Below, piece after piece: positions 21,198 through 33,000 of a DNA stretch of 62,000 nt. The stretch is from Lingula anatina (taxonomy: Eukaryota; Brachiopoda; Lingulata; Lingulida; Lingulidae): the NCBI RefSeq assembly GCF_001039355.2, contig NW_019775393.1:286498-348497 (forward strand), written 5' to 3'. The notes below the pieces were generated by a model. It searched no databases, had not been told where the DNA came from, and saw only the letters and a program-made list of their open reading frames with translations. Positions within the stretch are counted from its first letter, which is position 1. Every line of letters begins with the position of its first letter. The position numbers and the translations under genes were made by a program.

Positions 21198-24100
21198 AGA
21201 TTATCAGAGAAAACAAGCCACGATCAAATCTTTAAAGAAGAAGGCTTTGGACAAAAATCCAGATGAATTCTATTTCAAAATGGTCAACACAAGGTTAAAG
21301 GTCAGTATTGAGAAAAGCAAGCTTATGTTATTTGACTGATTAATCTCTTTCTAGCCATTTTGTATCTTGAAAATATTTTTTTACAATATTTGCTTAATAT
21401 TTTTTTAAAAGATAAATATTTGAAGCAACTCAAATGAAAAGTTGAGAAAAAAGGATTAAGAGGTTTTTATTTTCTTTCTGGAAATTAATGTGAGAATGAT
21501 AGTTGCCACTAATGAATATTTAACATGATAATTTGAATGAAACTTATTTACAATGATTGCAATATTTCCTGTCTATTTATAGCAGCTTTTTTTTTTAGAA
21601 GATTTCTGCAGTTCTTTCCCTCTCTGACATCAGTGATCATATTTTAAAGCCTACTTTCATAAGCATGTTTAGGAAGCAATAATAATAAACACAAATACAT
21701 TGTTTCAACAGTAGAAAACTTCTTAGACTGAAAGACTCATATTTTTGTTACAACTAGTTTTGTATATTACCTGTAATGTCCAAAGTAGAATAAAAATACT
21801 AATTTCGTTTTTTTGTGGATAAAAAAAGAGGAAAAGTTAATTAAATGACATTAATCAGAAGTTTTAAATTTATGTATAAAATGTATTGGTTGTTTCTTGT
21901 ATCATTAAGTTGATAATATCTTTTTGTTATGTAAAATAAAATTTTTCATGACCAGCATTACTTTCATCATTACTGTAGACGACTTCATTCACTGTTTTCT
22001 TCAAGATACTGTGATCAATAACTTTTGTAGTGCCACCTAGTGGATAACAACCCTGAATTATGTATATGGCAGGCAACAACAAACATTTGCTTTTTTCAGC
22101 TTGTCAACCTTTCTGCTAAGTGAAATCATTGTATGTTATGTAAATAGTATGTATAAGCCATGTTGACCATTTAACACAAGACAGATATAAGCTGGTATCT
22201 GCCAGATAATATTCTGATGCCTCCACATTAACAGGGCAGTTCAAAGATTTTATTTAACCTCATTCCTAGTTATGCATCCATTTGTATTCCATTATGCGGC
22301 TTTGAACCAAGCTTGAATTGTACAGAGATATGAACACTGTTAGTCAAAAGTAAATAGATTGACTGGTAGCCTAAATTAAAGATGTATAGCTTAAACACTG
22401 GCAAAAGTGATTTAGTAAAAAATAAAACAATGCTAGTAATTTTAAATTTAATGAAGAATTCTGTGAGTCAAACACTTGTTTATTTGCCCCATTGATAACA
22501 ACTGTGACATGCCAAAGTGTGTATTTATTTATGACCTGTAGGTATGTTACATACATGTCAAAATGGAATATTTACCAACACTTCTGTAATCTATATTTTT
22601 TCTCATTTATCTCTAAATGACAATTTATTTTCAGTAATTGATAAAGCAGCCATGAAGTAACAAAGACATTGTGACAACAAGTAAATGTTAAAGTTGACAA
22701 AACCCAATAATAGTCATCCGGTAAATGAAAGACAGTTATTGAGGATGACAGTGTTGATAAATTGCCTGGAAATCAGAGGCTACAATCAGTACTAATAGCT
22801 ATCAGCATGAACTGCCGAGCTTTTCTCCTGATGCTCTGCAGTCTGAATCTGTTATGACAAGTTGACACAACATTTTTGCAAATTGGATTCATCTGAAAGA
22901 CAAGGAAATCTTCCCGATGCTTCTTGTATTTTAGAGAAAGGTTAATGTAAAGATCACAGTTATCTTGCAAAAAAGCTTTCAAATACTTTCCTCTTAAATG
23001 GACATTTGACAATTTTCATGTATTTTTTAAGTCCTGCAAAAATATGAGAAATTGATAAATTGGTTCCTAACAATTCGATTAAGATGTCTTTCTCACTAGA
23101 GATTTTTTATTCCATCTATTTGGAAGAATATATTTAAAATATATCCAAGTTATATTTAGAACATATTGAAAAAGAATGTTAATAAAATGCTTTCATTTGC
23201 TCTGAATGTGGCACTTAACAAATGTTAATTGAGACAAAATAAATGGACTTTTCTTCAATTTCCAACTCACCACTCTTGATATTTGAATGCATCAATAACC
23301 AAGTAAATTTCATCAAATTTTTAAGGCCCATTAAACTAATTAGGGCTTATCTACTTTTTCAAAAGTCCCACCAAGGTGTCAGAAATGAGTGCTCAGAAAA
23401 TTGTTTTGTGTAGATTAAAGCAATCATTATGAAACCCCTTGGGGGTCTTCTGGGGCTTCATGATGAATTATTTCGCATACTCATATTGTCACCTTTTAAT
23501 CTTGCCGATTATATCTAAGGGAATCAAAATATACTGCTGTAGTCACTGAGGGATTTTGATCATTTTGGTAATTTTAATCATCTTTATTGGTGGTAGCATA
23601 TATTTGTGAAAAGTTTTGACAAGTGATGATGGATAGAAAGTCCAGTGAAAATGCATAGCTGAGGATGATGTTTAGAAATGGTTAGGCATTAGTAGGCAGT
23701 CCTGTGTCAGATGAAACTTGACTGTCATTTTTGCAGTTTATTTATTTTTAGTTTGTTGAAACCGAGAAATGGTAGTCTTTTGAAATTTGTACAGAAAAGT
23801 ATGAAAATCAAATCCTCAAATTAGTGTTATTGCTTATTAAACAAACAGTGCTTTGATAATCACTACATTTCAAATGACAAACTTATAAAGAAATGAAACT
23901 TGAAAAAGCAAAGAAATTTCAGTGTATGGTTACTTCCTACAGTTTTAGGGTATGTGGCCAATAGAGTTGACAAGGTCTTTAGCCATCTGTTTCTCCAGTG
24001 TGTTATAAAAAACAGCTTCGATTTCCCTGTGGTTTGCTGCAATTGTTGACTGTAATGTGATCCCTGTTCACCTTCCCTCCAGCTGTCATTACGATTTTAA

Positions 24101-27100
24101 GCCAGCTTTCACTACTAGATTTACATGTCTTTTTTAGCATATCATTTGCAACTCTTGGGAAATTAAGAAATTAATCTGTGAAGCAGAGTTGTCCCATTGT
24201 GGTGTGAGTGATTTTACCCCATCTTAACTATCTGCATCTCGGTGATGTAAGTGGTTGGTAAAATGTCAATATTGGAGGAATTTGACTCCAAAAGTGTTAT
24301 GGAAGAAAAATGATCATAATAAATTCTGAATATTTTTGGTTGTATTTTTGCTGTAAGAAAATATGGTTTCATGGATTGGAAAAGTAGCCATTGTTTTTTA
24401 AAAAGTAGTTTTTTTTTTCGTTAATGAAAATTATCAAACACAAGTGGAAATATTTTCATACCGTTAGGTTATGGCCAACCTGGTTGAAGGCCTTCATCAG
24501 ACTGATGTGAGTAGATGTTGAAACTCACTGACTGCTAGGTGGTAGTGTGGCCAGCACCCTCTTAAAAAAGTCAGGTAGATCGACCCCCCGTCCCTATTCA
24601 TGGGTGACCTTCGCCTAGGTTGGCCATAAGCTAATAGTTTGTGTTTGATAATGCTAATGAACATTTTTGCTAGTTTTTTTTTTTTTTTTGAATTGTCTTT
24701 TCTTTTATTTGAGATTTATAATAACTTTTAATTCATCTAGTCTTGCGAGTGAGGGGATGATGTTATAAACTTTTGAAAGCTTACTTAATTGTCTTCCATG
24801 GAAATGATAGATCACCTGTTACTGTTTTTTTTTTTAACTTACAATGCCATTCAATATTTAAGAAATTAAAGCAATGTCTCATTGTGGGTATTGAATGTAC
24901 CTGGATATTTTATTGGATTTTTAAAATTTGTAATTCAATTAGGATATTTAAGAGCTATTTGATGATTTACTTTCAGGAAGGTGTGCACCAAAATGATGAC
25001 TCTCCCCCAGCATATAGTGAAGAACAGTTGAAATTGATGCAATCCCAAGATCTAAAATATATCAATTACAAGCGAAGCACTGAATTGAAGGTAAAAGAAT
25101 ATTTTGCAGTAACCTCTGAACACCTGTTCTTGGCACTGATTGTTTCTTGTGACAAAGTTTCTTTTAATGAACATGTGTGTTGCACATCAAATGAAACTTA
25201 AAAACCTTTTCTTTATAATTCTTATCTTATTAAGTGTATCAATATCTGCCGCTGTGGGTGTTTAAAGACGCTCACTCAAAGACGTTCATTCGCCATGTCC
25301 CAGACTGAGGTCATTGCAACCTAGTCTAGTTAGTTGCGAATAAAATGTTTATTTTCCCCTTGCCCCTTATTTATTTGGCATTAAAAAGGGAGTGAAGAAT
25401 AATTAAAACTGATATTTGAATTAATTTCTAATAATTTTTGACATGAATTGATATATATCTATTACTTAACATTTTGGGCCTCATGAAACACCTGCTCGTT
25501 TACACGTGCCAGGCTTTCTCCCATAATTTTCAGTGTATTTTGTTGCACTGTTTTGTTATTCCATCCTCTAAATGGAGCCTTCTGCTAACTTTTGAGTTAA
25601 TTTTTTCTTTTTTCTCCTTTGTTGCAAGGGCCTAAAAAATAAAACTACTAAACCAGTTAATGAAACCTCAACACATGTTGAGTTTTTTTTTTGACTAAAT
25701 TCAAATGACATCACATGACCCAAGTGACCTATTTATAGTTATGGTTTCTAAACTTTGCTGTGGGACAAATCTTTTCATTCAAGTCCCATCGTAGGTTTAT
25801 CAGTCATTTGTGAGACAAACGGTATAAGTAGAAACATGGCTTATTGTGACATTAAATTAGCTGGCTCATTCTGAACCTTTTTTAAAGTTGGCATAACTCA
25901 AAAAAGTATAATACACGGCTCATCAGATGATCACTTAAGTGCAGCTTTAATTTGTATCATGGATAACAACAGGGTGAATGAGACTTTAGAGATGTTAATG
26001 GTTGACTGTCTTATTTTTTTTAAAGAATAATCACAAGGACAAACCAAAGTCAAAAAATGTTTGCATGTGAATTGTGCAGTTTTCTTTAAATCTTATGAAT
26101 TAAAAATTTTATTTGTTTGACTTCTGTTGTATATTTATTTATGTTGTTGCTTTATTTAATTATAGAAAATAGAAAAGCTAAAAGGAAGTTTGCATTTACT
26201 TGAAGGTGAAGAAAAACCAAAAAATAAGCATACATTTTTTGTAGACTCAAAGAAAGAAGGTAAGTGCATATACATTTTAATATATTTGTATGCATTTAAA
26301 AAAAACATACAATTGCTAAAATGAAAAGTGAACAGTAAATAAGAAAAATTCAGACGTACATTTTAATGGTATAATTTGTAATTAAGAATGGAAATTCTTG
26401 TTAAATTTGTTGATCATTCAATACAAAAAAATTAGACATTTCAATGCTATAGTTTATAATTAAGAATGGAAATTCTTGTTTAATTTGTTGATCATTTAAT
26501 ACTTTTGTCAGATTTTTTCTCTGTGATGATAATGATGAGAGAAAAAAAGAATGGATAAAGATTGATTTTGACACTTGGGCCTGTTAAATCCTACTTATGA
26601 ATTTAAACTTGCGACTTCAGCAAAATCGTTTGATGTAGCCAAACGTTTCAACACTCACCCCAGTTTACTTGGGAGAACATACAACCGCCCAACCTTGGAC
26701 ATGTTGAAAACTCAAACATATCAGAGTGGTCTTGACCAAGATACAGTTCAGGTAATGACAGTGTACTTGACAATTCAGTTTTTTGCCTCAACAATTTATT
26801 TTTCACTAACTGCTTGAGTCTGGATTTTATTTTTAAAAAAATGTATTTTTGTATTTCCTATCAGTGGTTCATTACAAAAGCCTTGCTTATGATGATCAAA
26901 CCTGATGAATTTTTTAATTCCTCGTCATCAAGTCTGATGATCAGTCAGAAGTAGTCATTGCTCCAATTGAGAATACTATAACCTGATTTGTTGACTTTTA
27001 AAATTGTCCACAAGAGACAAGAGAGTTGAGATCAAATTATCTTTCAATTGTATAGGAATTTGCAGAGGAACGAAAGAAAAAATACAAGGAACTTTCCAAA

Positions 27101-27496
27101 AGGATAGAAAGAGAAAGACACCTTCATGTAATAGCACAGAAGATGGAAATGAAGAAACTGTTAATGGTACATTCTTATAGATAGCTTTTACGAGTGTTTT
27201 TGCAATCATTTCACTTTTGCTAATCAGATGTCTTGTTCCAAATATATGTATGGTAATTGATTGAATTTGAATAACTTTGTGATGATTTGACTAAATTTTG
27301 TAAAATTAAATGCTCATAACCTTGATTTACCTTAAGAGTTTTTTCAAAGCAAAATCTTAGGTTAATGTTATTTTCATATTACACAAAAAGAAAATATTAC
27401 ATATTCCAGGACAAAAAAGCCAGGAAAAAGAAGGTTGCTGATGAGACAAAGGAAATGGCTGCTGTGTACAAATGGATGCCACAGAGAAAGAGGTGA
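21198..27496 (+). CDS. UTP11: UTP11, small-subunit processome component (first exon missing)
   Basis: Six exons join in frame: 21198-21300, 24977-25090, 26166-26259, 26621-26751, 27056-27166 and 27410-27496 (TGA). They read DYQRKQATIKSLKKKALDKN PDEFYFKMVNTRLK / EGVHQNDDSPPAYSEEQLKL MQSQDLKYINYKR.. / KIEKLKGSLHLLEG.. KNKHTFFVDSKKE / AKSFDVAKRFNTHPSLLGRT YNRPTLDMLK.. / EFAEERKKKYKELSKRIERE RHLHVIAQKM.. / DKKARKKK..YKWMPQRKR. Block order and spacing match UTP11 along its whole length from about residue 43 of the human protein. UTP11 is a U3 snoRNP-associated factor needed for 18S rRNA maturation in the nucleolus. The exon encoding the conserved N-terminus (MAAAFRK-like to KKDYKLRA) should lie before 21198 with a phase-2 donor, and is not seen. 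Intron 2 (3.7 kb) contains a foldback element. Confidence 0.97.
21301..24419 (+). other. UTP11 intron, nothing recognised
   Basis: AT-rich intron sequence between the first two visible UTP11 exons. No coding, RNA-gene or strong repeat signal was found by reading. In particular I looked for RPL19 5' exons on the minus strand and saw none. Confidence 0.5.
24420..24662. mobile_element. Foldback/MITE-like element in UTP11 intron
   Basis: The left end (GTTAATGAAAATTATCAAACACAA, then TTAGGTTATGGCCAACC) is mirrored at the right end (GGTTGGCCATAAGCTAA, then TTTGTGTTTGATAATGCTAATGAAC). The arms are about 50 bases and the interior about 130 bases, non-coding. The structure is that of a small non-autonomous DNA element; the family is unknown. 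Confidence 0.65.
26352..26508. repeat. Two-copy tandem duplication, about 82-bp period
   Basis: A unit containing AATTAAGAATGGAAATTCTT G.TTAATTTGTTGATCATT.AATAC occurs at about 26352-26428 and again at 26434-26503 with a few changes. It is local intronic duplication in UTP11. Confidence 0.8.
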
Positions 27497-29947
27497 CCAC
27501 AAGGTGACGAGGAAGGCATGGAATCTGAAGCTTATTAAATTGTTTTTTTCCCTAAGAACAATAAGTTTAAAGAAAAAAAAACTGGACAGCTTGAAATGTT
27601 TATTACTATTAAAGGGAATGGACAGCAATTGGGCCCATGATGTTGAGCTAAGCTGGAGAGTGATTGGTTGGTTCAACAGTGGAAAATGAATGTAACTTAA
27701 TCAATTGAAAAAAATTATTTTGCATAAAATGTGTTATGACAACCCTTATGCTGATGACTGTAAACTGGCTACCCCATCACATCTCTGACACAATGAGTCA
27801 TTTACCAAGGTATTATTTATTAATAAATTATTGCCTTATACAGAGCAACAAAGAAAAATGTGACTTTTAATTCACTGTTTTTTTTAATCGCTGTGTCAAA
27901 ATTCTTGATTAAATCACTTTAATTCAAGGTCATTTAATGATAGACTGTAAGATGAATTTAAGGTATGGCAGGGAGGAAAACAAGTACACAAAATTACAAT
28001 ATTAGCACCTGTTCTCACTATCTTTGCTCCTATTTTTATAGTCCACACATTGCCAGAATACAGTACCAAGACAGCACTTCTTCAAAACTGTGTTCATTTA
28101 AGTGTAATGTGCAATTAAGGGGGGAAAAAGAAATTCTTCTACCCAGACAACCAGGTGGATTGAAGAAATATCCTGTCACACATCTTGGAATGGTCATGTA
28201 GGCTAGGTACTGTGTACCTGTCGTTTTTGTTTGCATCAACCAATCAAAATATCTGGCTTGATCACACCACAAAACTGCAATATAATTCACGTTAGCGGGA
28301 ACTTTGCCTACAGTCTGGGTTAGGCAGATAGGGTAACATGTTGATAGTCATGAATGTTAAATTGTAAGGCAGGCTGAGAAGGGCTCACTTAATGTTTCAA
28401 TGAAACCTGCTTTTTTACCAACTTTGAATCAAAAGAAACACCTGTTTATTAAGCAGTGCATACTCACATGATTTTGTAAAAGAAAAAAATTGAAATATTA
28501 AAATGATGTATTTTAAAACATAATTATGCTGAGAACTGTGAAAAGTCATGCAAACTGGACTCCAGTCCACTTCCTGTTTAGCTTTTGATGAGCAAGATTT
28601 TTTTTAGTCACAACTGCCAACATTTTATGACACTGTCACAATAGCTCAACTTGTCTTTTGTGGAATACTTGGTTGAACTCTCACTGCTGTTGTCAGTTGT
28701 TCTAAAGATTGAATAATACCATTTCATAACAGGAAATTAGACAAAACAACACTGGTCTTTATTGGTAGATACAGTTCTTTTGATCCAATTTGTTTTTCCA
28801 GTGAAGTCGGTTCTAAAATTAGCCCATCTTTTACAATTAATTGCATATAAATCTTTCTATGCTGACACTAGGCACAGAATTAAAGCATGAAATATGGCTT
28901 GTGTGTGACTGTCACTAATGGTTTTGGTTCAGTTTGTTTAAGGAGACCACAGGTATTTATCGTCATCAGACAAGCATTAGTCCAGAAAAGGTGGCCCTAT
29001 GTCGTACAGGATGTAACAGAAATGTTGCTGGGGTGGATGGGTGCTCATTCCTTCCACCCTCCCCCTAAGTTAATTACAATAGTTTTAGGCTGGGTGCATT
29101 CGTTTCTGACCAATTCAGACCAAAAGAGGAAACGACATATTAACCCAATTTTTGAAGTCTACATTGTTTTTTTATGTAAAAATGAAAATTAAAGTACGAA
29201 AAAAACTTAAAAGCATTACACTTACAAATTTCATCAAAATTTGCAGAAAAACACAATCAGTGCAACTACCACAATTTATTTGCAAAGACCATCATGCTTT
29301 AATCACATTAATTACATGACACATATCATTCTGAACTTTCTAAAATAACTTCCATCCAAGACTTTTGGTAGTCTACAATTTGTCAGTGATATCAAGCAAA
29401 AAACTTCCCCTTAGCCTCAGATGAAAATTGTTGCTGATGAGAAGAGTACAAATGTAAACTCTACACAGAGATTTTGTAAGCTGTGTTGCTATTTGAACTG
29501 GTAACAGAAAATTGAACAGATCAAATAATGCAAAACGCCCTAACTGGGAACGTCAAATACTGCACAAATTACTTAAACAAAGCACATCTGTTGACAATTC
29601 ATTAAAAAAAGTGCCAAAATTTAAACTGGCACAAACCAACAAAAGTTCTCGAGTAGCTTCATATTTTGATGCATTTTTTTATACAGCCATCATGTTTTTA
29701 TTTACAGCGTGGTGATAGAACCTAAATGATGTACAGCTCTCATTACCAAGTTTTAAAAGTTGGCTTTAAATGAATCATTGAAAAAAAAAAAAAAAGCAAA
29801 ATTTATGTTAAGCAAAAGTTTATTTTAATTCCATGCCTCCTCCATTTTTACAGGCTGGTGCAATAACAGTAAAAACATTGGATTTACATCAATATTCTGG
29901 TTATGTATAGTCTCATATCTAAAATATTCTTGTGTCGCATACAGTTA
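27497..29947. other. Convergent intergenic region UTP11/SRRM1
   Basis: This holds both 3' UTRs. A candidate UTP11 poly(A) signal is AATAAA at 27822-27827, 326 bases after its stop. A candidate SRRM1 signal is AATAAA on the minus strand at 29819-29824, 124 bases after its stop. No gene is recognised in the 2 kb between them. Confidence 0.5.
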
Positions 29948-30061
29948 TCAGCTACTGCTTCCGTCACTGGCAGACTTTGCCTTCTGCTGCATGGATTTTA
30001 ATGCCTTTTCTCTCAGCTGCCTCTCAAGTTCATCCATGTTGTTAGGGTCATCTTTCTTAGC
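29948..30061 (-). CDS. SRRM1: SRRM1 exon 17, second LREKAL motif and stop
   Basis: The exon reads AKKDDPNNMDELERQLREKA LKSMQQKAKSASDGSSS-stop. MDELERQLREKALKSMQQ is a second copy of the motif in the preceding exon, so the C-terminus carries the motif twice. The acceptor is TAATAG and the phase is 0. Confidence 0.9.
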   Translation of the reverse strand, partial: AKKDDPNNMDELERQLREKALKSMQQKAKSASDGSSS

Positions 30062-33000
30062 CTATTATCAAAATAATAAACATCATAATTACAAACAGAA
30101 ATACACAAACTTATCTTAGCCATTGAGTTTTTAAAAAACAAACTGGATGAAATATTAAAATTGTACATTTCATGAACCTGCAAGTTCCATACCTTTGATT
30201 GTTGGAGTGTCTTCAGAGCCTTCTCTCTCAATTTTTTCTCCAGGTCCTCTAAGCTATTTTCCTCTCCACTCCCTGAACCCTAATAAAAGAAGATACATGT
30301 ATAAAGTTGTACAAAATATACATATTTCACAATTCAATTAGCATTAAAAAAACTTAATTATATCTCTATTGCTTCACGAGAACCCATGAATATTCTTTCA
30401 ACCGTTGTAGATAGAATTAAGATGTTACCTCTCCATCTTTTCCCTTCTTATGCTTGTGCTTCTTATGCTTTTTGTGCTTCTTGTGTTTTTTGTCCTTTTT
30501 CTTCTTTTTCTTTTTAGTTCCAGCTTCATTGTCAGAGGCCTAAAAATATTATACCAATCATTTATCTGTACCTCAAACAAAAAGATTCCCATTTTTTTCT
30601 CATTTGTTGTTACAATACAAACCAAATATAATTGATTGAAATTACTATACTTACATCAGATGGACTTGCTGATGCAGCTTTCTCCTTCAAGACTTTTTTC
30701 TTTGGCGATTGCTCTACATCTGGTGACAAATCCCGTTTCTTTGCTGGGGGAGATGAGGGCTCCACCTTTCCAGACCTCTTTACAGTTCTATAGTCTCCAC
30801 CAGCTTCCTCAGCCTCCCGACTTCTTAAAGGGCTGTGTGTCCTTTTTGGTTTTTCTTGTCTTGGCGGAGAAGCAGAGACGGAGCGAGGTCTTTCTGGTCT
30901 ACTTTTATGTGGTGGTGATGGGGAAACACTCTCTGGTCTTGGTTTGGTAATTTTTGGTTTTGGTGGTGGTGAACCCGATCCGGATGATGAAGCAGATGGT
31001 GAACGATTTCTTCGGGCAGGTGGTGGTGGTGACCTAGATGGTGACTTTCTCTTTCTTGCAGGCAAATTTTTCACAGTTTTTCTCAGAGGGGATCTTGCAT
31101 GTGAAGGCTGACGCTTCTTTGGTGAAGGTGCAGGTCTTTTCCTTACAGGTGATGGTGACTCTGATGACATACGAGTAACCGTAAGTGGAGAGGATGCTTT
31201 TTTCCTTGGTGGGCTTGCAGAAGAGGAGCGGTGTCTTCTAGGTGGTGGTGATGTAGAAGAGGAATGATGCCTTTTAGTTGGTGAAGAGACAGCGGGAGCT
31301 GGTCTCCTTCTAGGAGAATCAGATGGTGACGGTCTTCTCCTGGGTGGTGGTGAAGCAGATTTGCTAGGTTCACGTCTTGGTCTTGATCTGACTGGGGATC
31401 TCTCAGGTGAACGTCTTCTTGGTGAAGGAGATCTGGTAAGGTGAAACAAAATTCAATGCATTTTTTTTGGTTCGTTTCAAATTAGGAAAGTCATTTGTTA
31501 CAGTGTCAAAGTTATTTTTCAAGACAATTCATTAGTAAGGTTTTATAATAAATGTGACCTTGATTTGTTTATCTCAAACAACCAATATCCTGCATTGTTT
31601 GTTTACTTAGTACAGATGATGGTGTGAATGTTTGTGATAATTTGGGATGGAGGAGATATTAACAAGACTTGTCAGCTGCTGCTTTAAATTCATTTTCTTT
31701 TTTGCTTTTTAATTTTCTCAGAATAAGTTAATCTGTCATATTAACATATTATCTGTACCTCCTTCTTGGGGGTGAGCGCCTTGGAACAGCTCTGCGAGGA
31801 GGAGAACGCCAACGGTCTGGTGAGTAGTAACTGTAAAAGAAAAATTGATTCCAAGCAAAATATATTTGAAGGTTCATACACACGCAACTTAATGCACACT
31901 TAATATACACTAATATGCACTACACAAAACTTAGTCTCAATGAAAAAATGATGAACTTTGAGAAATTCGAGTTTGTATAAGCCCTACTTATTTACAGAGT
32001 GTATAAGTTACAGTAATTAGAGAAAATAAAGATGGGCATCTTTACCGTCTCCTAGGCGATGGTCTGCGCCTTGGTGAAGGAGAGGACCTTCTCCTCCATC
32101 GATCACGAGGGGATGGGGAACTCCTACGTCTTCTTGTACCATCACTGGGTTTGTCCCTGTCTCTACGATCTAGTTAAAAGAACATAAAAAAGCTTGATAC
32201 CCAACAAATTGTCTAGCAATTTTTGGTTAAATAGGTAAAACATGCACGAAAAATTCTTTACCACACAATGTATAATGAGAGCATCAAGCAAATCTCTAAA
32301 AATTACTTTTTTCACTTTTTGCAGCAGGTTTTGCGTCCTCTTCATCTGATGAACTGTCAGACTTTGCCAAATCTTCATGTGTCCTGTAATGTCTTCTTTT
32401 CTGCACAGATTTCTGTTTATCTGGAGATGCATCTGAATAATTTTCATCTGCTTTCTAAAAAAAAAAAAAGAAAAAAAAAATGAATAAATAAAAATTAGAT
32501 TGCCATGAGCTTAGATGAAATATTTATTTACACACATGAAGTAAATGGAAAATAATTTCAGTAAGTATACCCACCTTTTCCTTACGTTCTGGTGAAGAAT
32601 CACTTTCATCCCTGACCATCTTTTTCTTAGCTGGGGGTGATGGTGAGCTAGAGCTGCTGCTTGAGGAACGTGGTTTCCTTGCAAAATAAATATGGAAATG
32701 TCAGACATTTAATAATTTTTTCAGAGATCTCCATATAACCAATTTTAGCACAAGTTATGAAGAAATGGTAAACATATATTACCAAACATTCAATAATGCA
32801 TCTTTTTGTGACAACTCACTTTTCCATAGGTGCTTTCTTTACTGGAGGAGGACTGGCTGAAGAAGATGATCTGCTAGCTGCCGCTTTTCTCACAGGACTT
32901 TCAGATGAATCGGACCTTTTCCTTGTCTTTGGTCCCCTAACTGGGCTGCCCGTGGATGAGCGTCGTCTTCTCGGTGATGGTCGCCTCCTTGGTGACCTTT

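Noticed and set aside
30636-31373. Several overlapping frames on both strands inside the SRRM1 RS exon
   Set aside because: They are shadows of the repetitive SRRM1 coding sequence, whose frame is fixed by splice phases on both sides.
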